From JAENVU01 sp963756815 (GTDB taxonomy: Bacteria; Actinomycetota; Acidimicrobiia; IMCC26256; JAENVU01): a stretch of 64,000 nt of DNA. Below the pieces are notes generated by a model. That model ran no database searches and was not told the DNA's origin. It worked only from the letters and a program-made list of their open reading frames with translations. The position numbers and the translations under genes are program-made. The stretch is taken from NCBI GenBank assembly GCA_963756815.1, contig CAVWPR010000016.1:52357-116356 (forward strand), in the 5' to 3' direction. Numbering within the stretch: the first letter of the stretch is position 1; each line of letters opens with the position of its first letter. Of this stretch, positions 41,022 through 49,698 are shown piece by piece.

Positions 41022-41730
41022 ATGCCGACGAGCGACGCCCCCCTCAGCTGGTCGCGCACCCGCATCACCTGTCTCGCCGTCCCGATGGTCGGGTTCACGA
41101 TCGCGCTCTACGTCGGCAATGCGCTGGCACCGACGCTCATCAAGGACGCGCCACTCCTCCTCCTGATCCTGGCACCGAAGATCCGGTGGCTGCTCCTCAT
41201 CTCGAACGAGGTCGACGCGCTCACCTTCTTCCTCGTCCCGCTCGCCCGTGCGACCGCGGTCCTCGCCGTCTACTTCCTGCTCGGCCACTGGTACGGCGAC
41301 CGGTCGCTGCGCTGGCTCGAGCACCGCACCGGGAACGCCCTGCGGCCGGTGCTGTGGATCGAGCGCAACTTCCACCGCGCGCGGGTCCCGGTGACCTTCC
41401 TCTTCCCGGGCAACGTCGAGCGCGCTGCTCGCGGGTGCGGACACGATGCCGCCGGCGCTGTTCTTCCCCATCGCGCTCGCCAGCGTCGCGCTGCGGCTCT
41501 GGGCGGTGCGCGCCCTGGCCGAGGTGCTGCGGGGCCCGATCCTGTCCGTGGTGCAGTGGATCGGCGACAACCAGCTGTGGCTCACCGTGGTCTCCGTCGC
41601 GCTCGTCATGATCTGGGTCGGTTGGTCGAACCGTCACGGGCTGACGCAGGGCGAGACGGTCGAGGAGCTCGTCGAGGACTTCGCACCGGTGCCGCCGGGC
41701 CGCGACGACGCCGATCCCACGCCCTCCTGA
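41022..41730 (+). CDS. multi-pass membrane protein, possibly DedA/VTT-like (one frameshift)
   Basis: About 235 residues read through a one-base shift near 41425. Hydrophobic segments around residues 15-50, 65-90 and three near the C-terminus; FLFPGN followed by AGADTMPPALFF resembles the re-entrant part of DedA/VTT proteins, but the fit is weak. An acidic tail ends the protein. Function unknown; located in the membrane behind the ion transporter. Confidence 0.6.
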
Positions 41731-41736
41731 CCGCGG

Positions 41737-42810
41737 TCAACGGCCGAGGCGGAACCGCTCCGGACCGTCGACACCGTCGACCAGGTCCGCGATCGTTCGT
41801 CCCACGAGCGGCGCGAACTTGAAGCCGTGGCCCGAGCACGGCGACGCCACCACGATCGGGCCGACCCGGTCGATGACGAAGTCCTCGTTCGCTGTCGTGG
41901 TGTAGAGGCAGGTCACCTCGTCGACCGGCACGGGGATCAACCCGGGCATCCAGTGCTCGACGAACTGCACGACGCGCTCCCGGCTGCCGGGATCGACCAC
42001 GCCGTCACGCGTCGACGCGTCGACCTCGGGCCCGGTGTGGTGCTCGGCGATCTTGACGCCGAGCCCCGGGGTCTCGAGGCCGTAGACGAACGGCGTCCCG
42101 TGGTGGATCAGCGACGGCCACCACGACGGCGTCTCGCGCGGCGCGAAGTGGAAGACCGACTCCTGGGTCACCCGCACCGGCGGCAGGTCGACCACGCCGT
42201 CGAGCAGGCTCCCGACCCACGGGCCGGCGGCGACGACCACCGCGTCGGCGTCGTCGCTCCCGCCGAGGTGCGCGACCCGAACGCGCTCGCCGATGGGCTC
42301 GATGCCGAAGACCGGTGTCTCGAATTGGAACTCGGCGCCATGGCGTTGCGCCTGCTCGACCATCGCGACGCGCGCGGCACCGGAGGCGATGCGGCCGCCG
42401 CCGGCCTGGAACACCACCGTGCCGTCGAAGCGCATCCCCGGCCACCGGTCGGCCGCGACGGCCGGCGTGAGCAGCTCGGTCGGGACGCCCTCCTCGTCGA
42501 GCGCGGAGACGACGTCGGCCACGCTCCCGGGGTCGCCGTGGTCGACGGATCCCGTCGCGGCCACGAGGCCGATCCCGGCCTGCTCCTCCAGCTCGCGCCA
42601 CTCCCCGAGCGCAACCCGGCACCGGCGGACCCAGAACGGATCGGGGTACCCGAGGCGGAAGATGCGCGACGAGCCGTGGGAGCTCCCGCGTGTGTGGCCG
42701 TCCTCGAACTGCTCGAGCACGGTCACCCGCTCACCGCGGCGGGCGAGCTGCCACGCCGCCGCCGCGCCCATCACACCGGCGCCGATCACGATCACCGAAC
42801 GGCCGGACAT
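41737..42810 (-). CDS. sarcosine oxidase / N-methyltryptophan oxidase-like flavoenzyme
   Basis: 357 residues. N-terminal FAD site IGAGVMGAAAAWQLARRG, the RGSSHGSSRIFRLGY segment that surrounds the covalent flavin, and Cys301 in CLYTTTANEDFVID, equivalent to the Cys that binds FAD covalently in monomeric sarcosine oxidase. Oxidises N-methyl amino acids to the amino acid, formaldehyde and H2O2. Intact frame. Stop lies 6 bp from the convergent membrane protein stop. Confidence 0.9.
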   Translation of the reverse strand: MSGRSVIVIGAGVMGAAAAWQLARRGERVTVLEQFEDGHTRGSSHGSSRIFRLGYPDPFWVRRCRVALGEWRELEEQAGIGLVAATGSVDHGDPGSVADVVSALDEEGVPTELLTPAVAADRWPGMRFDGTVVFQAGGGRIASGAARVAMVEQAQRHGAEFQFETPVFGIEPIGERVRVAHLGGSDDADAVVVAAGPWVGSLLDGVVDLPPVRVTQESVFHFAPRETPSWWPSLIHHGTPFVYGLETPGLGVKIAEHHTGPEVDASTRDGVVDPGSRERVVQFVEHWMPGLIPVPVDEVTCLYTTTANEDFVIDRVGPIVVASPCSGHGFKFAPLVGRTIADLVDGVDGPERFRLGR

Positions 42811-43070
42811 GGCCGCTCAGGCTACGAGTCGCGCCGACGGCGTTGCGCCCGTCGAGACGCGCGACGGCACCGCCCGGCGGCCGTCGTGACCGGCGGTCCC
42901 GACCCGGCGCCCGAGGAGGATCACTCTCCGTGACCGTCCCATTCGCCCGGACGGGGCCGGACACCTAGGTTCACTCCCGTCAAACTCCCCGAACCGGGCG
43001 AAGCCGCGTCCGCACCGTCGGACACGGATCACGCTCGGATCGGCACGACCACCCAGGCGGAGGGTGAGGC
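42811..43070. other. divergent intergenic region, possible structured leader
   Basis: No gene in these 260 bp between the leftward oxidase and the rightward GH16 lipoprotein. Around 42960-43045 the sequence GTCAAACTCC, then CGAACC, then GGGCGAAGCCGC, followed by a GTCCG-CGGAC hairpin, has a faint likeness to the core of c-di-GMP-I (GEMM) riboswitches, but the GGGACGCAAAGCC box is not met. I give it only as a possible structured leader. A GGAGGGTGAGGC purine-rich ribosome site precedes the GH16 start. Confidence 0.3.
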
Positions 43071-43915
43071 ATGTCCCAGCACCGACCGTGGATCGCGACG
43101 CGCGCGCGTCGTACGACCCCGCACGCGATCGTCATCGTGATCGTCGTCGCGACACTCGCACTGGCCGCGTGCGTCCCTCGCCCACCGGTCGGCGCCGAGC
43201 GGGATGCATCTGACGTTCCGGGACGAGTTCAACCGGCTCGACCTCGCGAAGTGGAACGACATGGACAGCACCTACCTGGACACGAACGGGATCGAGAACG
43301 TCTTCCGGGCGGCGAACGTGAGCGTGTCCGGCGGCGCGCTGCACCTGCGTCGCGCGACGGGAGGCGAACGGGACCGTCACCTCCGGACTGGTCATGACGG
43401 GACGGACGATCGGCGGTCACGTCACGTTCAAGACGGGCCAGGGGTTCGTCGAGGTGCGGGCTCGCTTCCCGGCCGCGGCCGGCGCGTGGCCCGCGATCTG
43501 GATGAACAGTCCCGGCGACGGCTCCGTGCCGCCCTGGCCGGCCTACGGCGAGATCGACATCGCCGAGTTCTACGGCGACCACCCGAGCGCGGTGGAGAGC
43601 AACTACCACTGGGAGGACGGCGGGGTGCACCGGAACGCGGGTGCCGGCACCCACCCCGTGCGCAACGTGACCGCGTGGCACACCTACGGCGTCGGGATCC
43701 ACCCGGACCGCCTCGAGTACTTCTACGACGGCGTCCGGGTCCGCACCATCACCGCGACGACGAGCGGGATGCGTCGCGGTCTGTCGTACGCGCACTCGAT
43801 CGTCCTGAACCTCGCGATCGGCGGGAGCGGTGCGCTCGACGCGGGCTACCGCTCCGGGACCGCGCCCCTGCCCTACGCCGCAGACTTCGACTACGTCAGG
43901 GTCTGGCAGCCGTGA
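43071..43915 (+). CDS. GH16 family lipoprotein glucanase (two frameshifts)
   Basis: About 280 residues after correcting shifts near 43197 and 43368. Lipoprotein signal with lipobox LAAC (VVATLALAACVP), then a GH16 jelly-roll beginning FRDEFNRLDLAKW. The catalytic motif EIDIAEFYG holds the two Glu residues (nucleophile and acid/base) in the E-I-D-I-x-E form of GH16. Likely an endo-beta-1,3- or 1,3-1,4-glucanase acting at the surface. ATG 43071. The 3' end overlaps the convergent DUF3995 gene by 25 bp. Confidence 0.88.
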
Positions 43916-44370
43916 CGCCGGACGCGAGCCGAGCACTCGACGACGGGTGGACGCGGAGCTCGGAGTGACAGCACTGCGCCGAGCGCCAGGCCCGCGCACA
44001 GCGGCGCGAACGCACGCCGGTCGTTGCGCCGGAAGCGGGGCGACGAGCTCCCGGGCACGAGGAGGTCGGTGCGGCCCGCGAACCCGAACGCGGCGCGGGT
44101 GGCGAGCGTGATCGCGACACCGACGACGGTGAGACGGCGCAGACGCGACGTCGGGTCGGGCAGCCCCGCGATGGCTCCTGCCGCGACGGTCAGCAGGCCG
44201 GCCACTGCGTAGCAGGCGGCGGGCGACGGGACGACGTCGTTGCCGACCACTGCATCCGTGAGCTCGGCCGTCGTCGCGAACGGGAACGACGCACCGCGTC
44301 CCCACGCGACGTGGATCGCGCCGATCCCGAGCAGCATCCCCGCCGTCGACCGCGCGGGGAGGTTGCGCAT
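43891..44370 (-). CDS. DUF3995-like small membrane protein
   Basis: 159 residues, four helices. GIGAIHVAWGRGASFPF near the N-terminus and GFAGRTDLLVP with PRFRRNDRRAFAPLC later fit the DUF3995 pattern. Function unknown. ATG 44370 lies 17 bp downstream of the malyl-CoA lyase stop, so it is probably transcribed with it. Its last 25 bp overlap the GH16 gene on the other strand. Confidence 0.7.
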   Translation of the reverse strand: MRNLPARSTAGMLLGIGAIHVAWGRGASFPFATTAELTDAVVGNDVVPSPAACYAVAGLLTVAAGAIAGLPDPTSRLRRLTVVGVAITLATRAAFGFAGRTDLLVPGSSSPRFRRNDRRAFAPLCAGLALGAVLSLRAPRPPVVECSARVRRHGCQTLT

Positions 44371-44387
44371 CCGCGGCTCGGCCGAGC

Positions 44388-45326
44388 TCAGCCGGCGCTG
44401 CGCGTCATCCCGGCGCGCTCGCCGCGGGAGACGAACTTGTTCGCCATCTTGCGGCTGGCCTCGTCGATCATCTCGTCGCCGAACATGACCGCGCCGCGGC
44501 GCTCGCCCTCGGTCGTGGCCTTCTCGTACGCCTCGAGGATGTCGAACGCCTTGTCGAACTGCTCCTGTGTCGGCGTGTACACCTCGTTGATGACCGTCAC
44601 CTGGTCGGGGTGCAGCGACCACTTGCCGTCGTAGCCGAGGATGCGGGTGCGCATCGCGTAGTCGCGCAGCGCGTCGAGCTCCCGGATCTTGAGGAAGGGA
44701 CCGTCGATCACCTGCAGCCCGTTGGCGCGTCCGGCCATCAGGATCTTGCTGAACACGTAGTGGAAGTGGTCACCCGGGTACTCGGGGATCTGCACGCCGC
44801 CCGTGAGCACCGGCATCTCCGTGGAGGCCGCGAAGTCGGCGGGGCCGAAGATGATCGTCTCGAGTCGGTCACTCGCCGCGCAGATCTCCTCGACGTTGAT
44901 GAGACCCCTCGCGGTCTCGATCTGCGCCTCGATGCCCACACGGCTCTGCCGGCCGGTGACCTTCTCGATCTGGGTGAGCAGGAGGTCGAGCGCCACCACC
45001 TGGGCCGCGTTCTCCACCTTCGGCAGCATGATCTCGTCGAGCCGCTCGCCGGCGTTCTCCACCACGGTCACGACGTCGCGGTAGGTCCACTCCGTGTCCC
45101 ACGCGTTGACCCGGACGCAGACGACCGTCTCGCCCCAGTCCTGGTTCTTGATCGCGTTGACGACCTTCCCGCGGGCCGCCTCCTTCTCGAGCGGCGACAC
45201 GGAGTCCTCGAGATCGAGGAACACCTGGTCGGCGCCGAGGCCGGGGGCCTTGCCGAGCATCTTCTCGTTCGAGCCCGGCGTGGCGTGGCAGGAGCGGCGG
45301 GGGAGGTTCTTCGTGCGTTCGGACAT
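44388..45326 (-). CDS. mcl: HpcH/HpaI family CoA ester lyase, probable malyl-/methylmalyl-CoA lyase
   Basis: 312 residues, intact. RRSCHATPGSNEKMLGKAPG, ADQVFLDLEDSVSPLEK and GYDGKWSLHP are the CitE/Mcl core with CoA-binding Arg and metal-binding Glu/Asp; MFGDEMIDEASRKMA at the end is characteristic of the Streptomyces Mcl type. The enzyme cleaves methylmalyl-CoA to glyoxylate and propionyl-CoA and malyl-CoA to glyoxylate and acetyl-CoA in the ethylmalonyl-CoA pathway. Start ATG 45326. Confidence 0.87.
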   Translation of the reverse strand: MSERTKNLPRRSCHATPGSNEKMLGKAPGLGADQVFLDLEDSVSPLEKEAARGKVVNAIKNQDWGETVVCVRVNAWDTEWTYRDVVTVVENAGERLDEIMLPKVENAAQVVALDLLLTQIEKVTGRQSRVGIEAQIETARGLINVEEICAASDRLETIIFGPADFAASTEMPVLTGGVQIPEYPGDHFHYVFSKILMAGRANGLQVIDGPFLKIRELDALRDYAMRTRILGYDGKWSLHPDQVTVINEVYTPTQEQFDKAFDILEAYEKATTEGERRGAVMFGDEMIDEASRKMANKFVSRGERAGMTRSAG

Positions 45327-45379
45327 GGTCGGGCAAGGCTAGGAGGCCGTCCGGCGGCACCCCAACTCGTGGATGCGCC

Positions 45380-45773
45380 ATGATCGGCGCCATGGCTGTG
45401 GCACTGGACCTCGTCGACCGTCTCATCCGTGCCATCGAGGACGGCGACCTCGACGGCGTGCGGGCGTGCTACTCCCCCGACGTCACCGTCTGGGCGAACT
45501 TCGACCAGCGCAACCGCGACCTCGAGTCCTCGATGCGCGTGCTGTCGTGGCTGGTGGAGAACACCACGTCCCGGCGGTACGAGGTGCTCCGCCGCATCGA
45601 GATCGAGGGCGGAGCGCTGCAACAGCACGTGTTGCACGGGACGGTCGCGTCGACGGGCAAGGACTACGCGATGCCGGCGTGCCTGGTCATCACGATCGAC
45701 GGCGACGGCCATCACCCACGTCGACGAGTACCTCGACCCGGCGGTGCTGCAACCCGCGTTCGCGACGGACTGA
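45380..45773 (+). CDS. SnoaL/limonene-epoxide-hydrolase-like NTF2 protein (one frameshift)
   Basis: About 130 residues after a one-base correction near 45708. The N-terminal DLVDRLIRAIEDGDLDGVRACYSPDVTVW is the helix pair and first strand of the NTF2/SnoaL fold; HVDEYLDP at the end is the last strand. Either ATG 45380 or ATG 45392 may be used. Members are isomerases, epoxide hydrolases or non-enzymatic; no catalytic set can be assigned here. Confidence 0.72.
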
Positions 45774-45803
45774 TCGCGGCCGCATCGCGACCATCGCCGC
45801 CGG

Positions 45804-46358
45804 TCAGCGTGCCGATGCCACCGCTTCCAGCACCGGGATCCAGTGGTCGAGGCCGGGTACCGCGCGACCGATCACCTTGGCGGCCTCGTCGGCGCGCCGC
45901 AGCCGCGCCGCGTCGGGGCCGTCCGGGTCGGCCGCGAACTCGGCCGCCTCCGACTCGGTCATGGCACCGCCCTGGAGCTCGAGGCTGAGCGCGCTGCCGT
46001 CGCTCAACACCTCGCCGTACGCGGGATCGGTCGCGGCGAGGTAGCGCTTCGCGGGGACGTGGAGCACGGTGAGCCGGGCGACGCGTGGTCCGAGCAACGA
46101 CTCCACCCAGGCGGCGCCGACCTCGCCGTGGTCGACCGCGTGGAAGCCGTCGAGCACGTGGCCGATGTCGTGCACGAGACCGGCCACCTGGATCTCGACG
46201 TCGTCGGGCGCCGCGAGCTCGAGCTCGTACGCGCACTGCAGCGAGTGGGCGAGGACGTCGACGGGGTCGCCGAGCTCGCCCAGCGAGTCGAACACGCCGT
46301 CGCCGGCCGCGAGCCGGCGCACGATCTCCTCGACGTCGGCAGCGGGGGTGGGGTCCAC
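45804..46358 (-). CDS. HD-domain phosphohydrolase-like protein
   Basis: 184 residues. HSLQCA, then GLVHDIGHVLDG with the metal-binding His-Asp, then DHGEVGAAWV, and a C-terminal helical region. This pattern (H...HD...D) resembles the small HD proteins related to PhnZ and myo-inositol oxygenase, which can be diiron oxygenases rather than hydrolases. GTG 46358. Divergent from the MBL gene with only 39 bp between the starts, so the two promoters overlap. Confidence 0.8.
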   Translation of the reverse strand: MDPTPAADVEEIVRRLAAGDGVFDSLGELGDPVDVLAHSLQCAYELELAAPDDVEIQVAGLVHDIGHVLDGFHAVDHGEVGAAWVESLLGPRVARLTVLHVPAKRYLAATDPAYGEVLSDGSALSLELQGGAMTESEAAEFAADPDGPDAARLRRADEAAKVIGRAVPGLDHWIPVLEAVASAR

Positions 46359-46397
46359 GCGGGCACGGTACCCGTGGATCTCGTTACGGTGGTCGGC

Positions 46398-47225
46398 GTG
46401 CCCCGCGTCCCGACCCTCGAGCTCCACGAGATCGCCGACGGCGTCTGGGTGTGGCTGCAGCCCGGCGGCGAGTCGGGCGTGTCGAACGCGGGCGTGATCG
46501 CCGACGACGACGGCCTCACGATCGTCGACACCCTCATGGTGCGGTCGCAATGGGAGCCCTTCGCCGCGGCGGTCAAGGGCCTGGGTCAGACCGTCAAGCG
46601 CGTCGTCCTCACGCACGCACACATCGACCACGTCGGCGGCACGTCCGCGTTCCGCAACGCCATGGTGCTCGGGTCGCCGATGACGTCGGCGCTGCTCGAC
46701 CAAGAGATGCCGGTCGACGCGTACAAGAGCTTCATGCCCGCGTTCACCGAGGGCTTCGACGAGCTCGCCGTGGTCGGCACCCGACCGGTGTCCCACCTCG
46801 TGACCGACGCCGCGCAGCTCACGTACCGCGTCGAGCTGCTCCCCGCGCGCGGTCACACCGACGGCGACCTGATGGTGCTCGTCGCCGATGCCGACGTCCT
46901 GTTCGCCGGCGACATCTGCTTCTTCGGTGTCACCCCGCTCGCGTTCCAGGGTGACCCCGCCGCCTGGGCCGACGTGCTCGACGTCGTCGGCGAGCTGGCC
47001 GACACGATCGTGCCGGGGCACGGACCCGTCGGCGGCGCAGACGAGGTCGCCGAGTTGCGCGACTACCTGCGCCACTGCGTCGAGGGTTCGATCCCGCCGG
47101 GGCCGTGGGACGCCTGGCTCGAACGGTCCGAGCGCGACGCGATCAACATCGAGAAGGCCGCCATGCTGCGGGCGGGCGACGACGGCATGCCGCCGAGCAT
47201 GCTGCGCGCCATCGGCCTCGCCTGA
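46398..47225 (+). CDS. MBL-fold metallo-hydrolase
   Basis: 275 residues. Opens with LELHEIADGVWVWLQPGG, has the zinc motif THAHIDHVGG, GHTDGDLMV and FAGDICFF, and ends with a helical region after GHGPVGG. Order of motifs fits the glyoxalase II/beta-lactamase-like group. GTG 46398. Substrate unknown, perhaps a thioester. It shares a divergent promoter region with the HD protein, hinting at linked function. Confidence 0.87.
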   Translation: MPRVPTLELHEIADGVWVWLQPGGESGVSNAGVIADDDGLTIVDTLMVRSQWEPFAAAVKGLGQTVKRVVLTHAHIDHVGGTSAFRNAMVLGSPMTSALLDQEMPVDAYKSFMPAFTEGFDELAVVGTRPVSHLVTDAAQLTYRVELLPARGHTDGDLMVLVADADVLFAGDICFFGVTPLAFQGDPAAWADVLDVVGELADTIVPGHGPVGGADEVAELRDYLRHCVEGSIPPGPWDAWLERSERDAINIEKAAMLRAGDDGMPPSMLRAIGLA

Positions 47226-47259
47226 CCCGACCTCCATCACCGCGCCCCCACCCCCTTTG

Positions 47260-47309
47260 CGAATGTGATCGCGAATCGCGGGCTGCAGCTGCCAGAACGC
47301 GCGTCGAAT
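47260..47309. repeat. left terminal inverted repeat around the DUF559 gene
   Basis: A 50-bp sequence whose first 31 bp (47260-47290, starting CGAATGTGATCGCGAATCGC) occur as an exact reverse complement at 48308-48338, with 16 of the next 19 bp also matching. Together with the right copy it frames the DUF559 gene. Confidence 0.85.
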
Positions 47310-47367
47310 CGCCGGCGGAGTGCGTCATCGGGGAGGGTTGTCACAGGGCGTCCGTAACGTCCGGTGT

Positions 47368-48274
47368 GTGACCACGACCGTCGACGACATCACCGCCCGC
47401 CAACACGGCCTGATCACCTGGGCCCAGGCACGGGCCGCCGGGCTCTCGCGTGGGGCCGTCCGGCACCGCACGGACCACGGCATCTGGATCGCGGTGTACC
47501 GCAACGTCTTCCGACTCGCGGGCGCACCGGCCACGCCGGAGAGCGACGTGATGGCGCTCGTGCTCGCGGGCGGGCCGGATGCGTGCGCCACGGCGGCGAC
47601 CGGCCTCGCCCTCCATGGGGTCCGGGGCTTCGGAGGCCGCCTGCTCCCGGCGATCGTCGGGACCCCTCGCCGCCTTCCCCGCACGCCACCGGTCGGGCTC
47701 GTCGAGACGCTGCGTCTCCCGCCGCATCACCGCACGACCGCCAACGAGATCCCGACGGCAACCGTCGCACGCGCGCTGTTCGACTACGGCGCCGGCGTCG
47801 GGAGCAAGCGGCTCGCCACCGCGGTCGACGCGGCACTCGCCGGCCGAGCGGTCACGGTCACCGAGCTCGAGCGCGTCCTTGCGGATCTGGCTGAACGCGG
47901 CCGCAGCGGCACGACGAAGCTCCGTGCGGTCCTGGCCGAGCGGCATGAGGGCTACACGCCGACGGAGAGCCCGCTGGAGGCTGCGTTCGCCGAGTTCGTC
48001 GAGGCGCATCAGCTGCCCGCACCGGTGCGCCAGATCAACCCGGGCGGCCTGCTCCGCGAAGACGAGCGCGTCGACTTCGCGTGGCCGGCGCGCAAGCTGG
48101 TCGTCGAGACCGACGGCTTCGCCTACCACGACAGTCCCACCGACCGGGCGCGGGACGAGCAGCGTGACCGGCGGCTCGAGCGCGGCGGCTGGACGGTGCT
48201 CCGCTTCGGCTGGAACGACGTCCGGCACCGGCCGACGTCAGTGCGCGCGCATCCTCGATCAGGCGCTCCGATGA
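47368..48274 (+). CDS. DUF559 endonuclease-like protein with AbiEi-like N-terminus (one frameshift)
   Basis: About 301 residues. The N-terminal ~60 residues (ITARQHGLITWAQARAAGLS) form the winged-helix seen in AbiEi-type antitoxins; the C-terminal part, ERVDFAWPARKLVVETDGF, then RARDEQRDRRLERGGWTVLRF, is the DUF559 / Vsr-like PD-(D/E)xK fold with Asp and Glu-Asp positions visible. As written the frame runs on to 48309 into the right repeat; removing one base in a GCGCGCGC run near 48245 gives the family-typical end ILDQALR with TGA at 48272-48274. GTG 47368. Flanked on both sides by inverted repeats, suggesting a small mobile unit. Confidence 0.82.
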
Positions 48275-48288
48275 TGCAGACGACCCGC

Positions 48289-48338
48289 ATTCGACACGCG
48301 ATCCGGTAGCTGCAGCCCGCGATTCGCGATCACATTCG
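48289..48338. repeat. right terminal inverted repeat around the DUF559 gene
   Basis: Reverse complement of the left repeat: 31 bp exact (48308-48338, ending GCGATCACATTCG) and 16 of 19 further bp inward. The outer flanks of the two repeats are unrelated and I see no clear target-site duplication. Confidence 0.85.
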
Positions 48339-48369
48339 GTTTGGTTGGGCGCGGTGGGGCGGGGCGCCG

Positions 48370-48831
48370 CTAGTAGTTGCCGCCGAGCTTGGAGTGGTCC
48401 CAGCTCGTCGTCTTCACGGGCGTGACGCGGATGACCACGCGCTTGGCGCCCATCATGCGGACGCCCTCGCGGACGAGGTCGTCGTCGATCGGACCCCAGT
48501 ACTTCTCGTAGACCTTCTCGCCGAACGCCAGCACCTCGTCGAGATCGTCGATCACCGAGGTCGACCCGTTGATCGAGACGCCCTTGAGCTCCTCGTACTT
48601 CTCGCCCGTCGCCACCAGCACGGTCGCACGCGGGTCGCGCCGCACGTTCACGACCTTCTGACTCTTGGCGTAGGTCCAGAACAGCAGGTCCTCGCCGTCG
48701 CGCAGGTACCACATGGTCACCAGATGGGGGGTGCCGTCGGCGTTGATGGACGCCACCTGCAGATCGCGCCCCTCGTCGAGGAACGCGTGCATCTCGTGGG
48801 GCGTCATGAGGATCTGGTCGCGTCGTGACAT
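48370..48831 (-). CDS. split-barrel FMN/F420-binding (PPOX-class) protein
   Basis: 153 residues. RDLQVASINADGTPHLVTMWYLRDG and KVVNVRRDPRATVLVA are the cofactor-binding strands of the pyridoxamine-phosphate-oxidase-like split barrel, in the form common in actinobacterial F420-dependent reductases. Cofactor and substrate remain open. ATG 48831; divergent from the next gene with 66 bp between. Confidence 0.83.
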   Translation of the reverse strand: MSRRDQILMTPHEMHAFLDEGRDLQVASINADGTPHLVTMWYLRDGEDLLFWTYAKSQKVVNVRRDPRATVLVATGEKYEELKGVSINGSTSVIDDLDEVLAFGEKVYEKYWGPIDDDLVREGVRMMGAKRVVIRVTPVKTTSWDHSKLGGNY

Positions 48832-48897
48832 GGGGGCGGAGCGTAGGCCCGCGCCGTTCCCGGGCGCCCGGAAGACCCCGCGCTACCGTTCCCCGCC

Positions 48898-49383
48898 GTG
48901 GCGAAGAACCCGGACCCGACGCTGGCCCTGTCGACCGCCGCGGGCGTGACCCGCAGCCTCGACGACTGGACCACGATGTTCCACCTCTGCCTCGTGATCC
49001 TCCCCGACCGGCCCGAGGCCGCCCGGTGGATCCCGATCGCGCAGCGCATCTTCGACGTGCTCGGCGACAGCGACGCGCGGACGGCCTACGTGGTCCCGAG
49101 CACTGCGGCGATCGCCGAGCGGATCCTCGGCGAGGAGTACGAGAAGGCGATGGTCTTCCTCGATCCCGACCGCACGCTCATCACGAGCCTCGGGCTCGAG
49201 CACCTCCCCGCCTTCGTCCACATCCGCCAGGACACGAGCCTCGGCGCCGCCGCTGAGGGCTGGAACGCCCCGGAGTGGCAGAAGGTCGCGAAGGAGATCT
49301 CGGCGGCGATGGCCTGGAGCGTGCCGGACGTCGCGCCGCCCGGATCGACGATCCCGGCGACCACCGCCGGCTGGGCCGTCTGA
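48898..49383 (+). CDS. conserved hypothetical protein, possible thioredoxin-like fold
   Basis: 161 residues, GTG start. LDDWTTMFHLCLVILPDRPEA, then AYVVPSTAAIAERI, then HLPAFVHIRQD with a cis-Pro-like position suggests a thioredoxin-like alternation of strands and helices, but no CxxC is present. I cannot name the family. Soluble, no signal. Similar short proteins are often found next to oxidoreductases in actinobacteria; here the neighbour is the split-barrel protein. Confidence 0.6.
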   Translation: MAKNPDPTLALSTAAGVTRSLDDWTTMFHLCLVILPDRPEAARWIPIAQRIFDVLGDSDARTAYVVPSTAAIAERILGEEYEKAMVFLDPDRTLITSLGLEHLPAFVHIRQDTSLGAAAEGWNAPEWQKVAKEISAAMAWSVPDVAPPGSTIPATTAGWAV

Positions 49384-49698
49384 CCCAGGTCACCCAGACC
49401 CGGCGTCTCGCCCGAACGCCACAGAAGCCGACACTGGCAACACCAGCCTCACCCGTATCACACGCGAACCTTTCGGTCGCGCCAATCGGGCTCGCGTATT
49501 CCCTGGTCAACGGCCTTTCCTTCGCATGAAATGACTCGACGGGGGTGGCTCGCGTACCCTCTCCGGAACCGCAGACCGCAAGGCCGTGCTTCGGCGCGGC
49601 CGGCCTGCGGCGCATTGTTTTTGCAGGACCGCGTTCGACAGGACCGCGTTCAGCAAGGACCGACAGCGGCACGCCAGCGAGCCTTTGGGAGTCCCTAC
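49384..49698. other. long leader of the NlpC/P60 gene with a short tandem repeat
   Basis: 315 bp without a supported gene. Contains a 13-bp direct repeat CAGGACCGCGTTC at 49624-49636 and 49639-49651 (15-bp period) and a GC hairpin around 49583-49612. Secreted wall hydrolase genes of actinobacteria often have a c-di-AMP riboswitch in this place; I looked for its conserved blocks and did not find them. An upstream in-frame ATG at 49531 exists but its protein segment looks non-coding. Confidence 0.5.

Noticed and set aside
48275..48309. Extra C-terminal residues of the DUF559 protein
   Set aside because: They are encoded by the inside of the right inverted repeat and do not fit the family's end; a shift in a GC run gives a better stop at 48274.
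47226..48369. CRISPR-like repeat reading of the duplicated 31-bp sequence
   Set aside because: There are only two copies in inverted orientation around a gene, without spacers.
49384..49698. c-di-AMP (ydaO) riboswitch in the NlpC/P60 leader
   Set aside because: The conserved blocks of that riboswitch were not found in this 315-bp leader.
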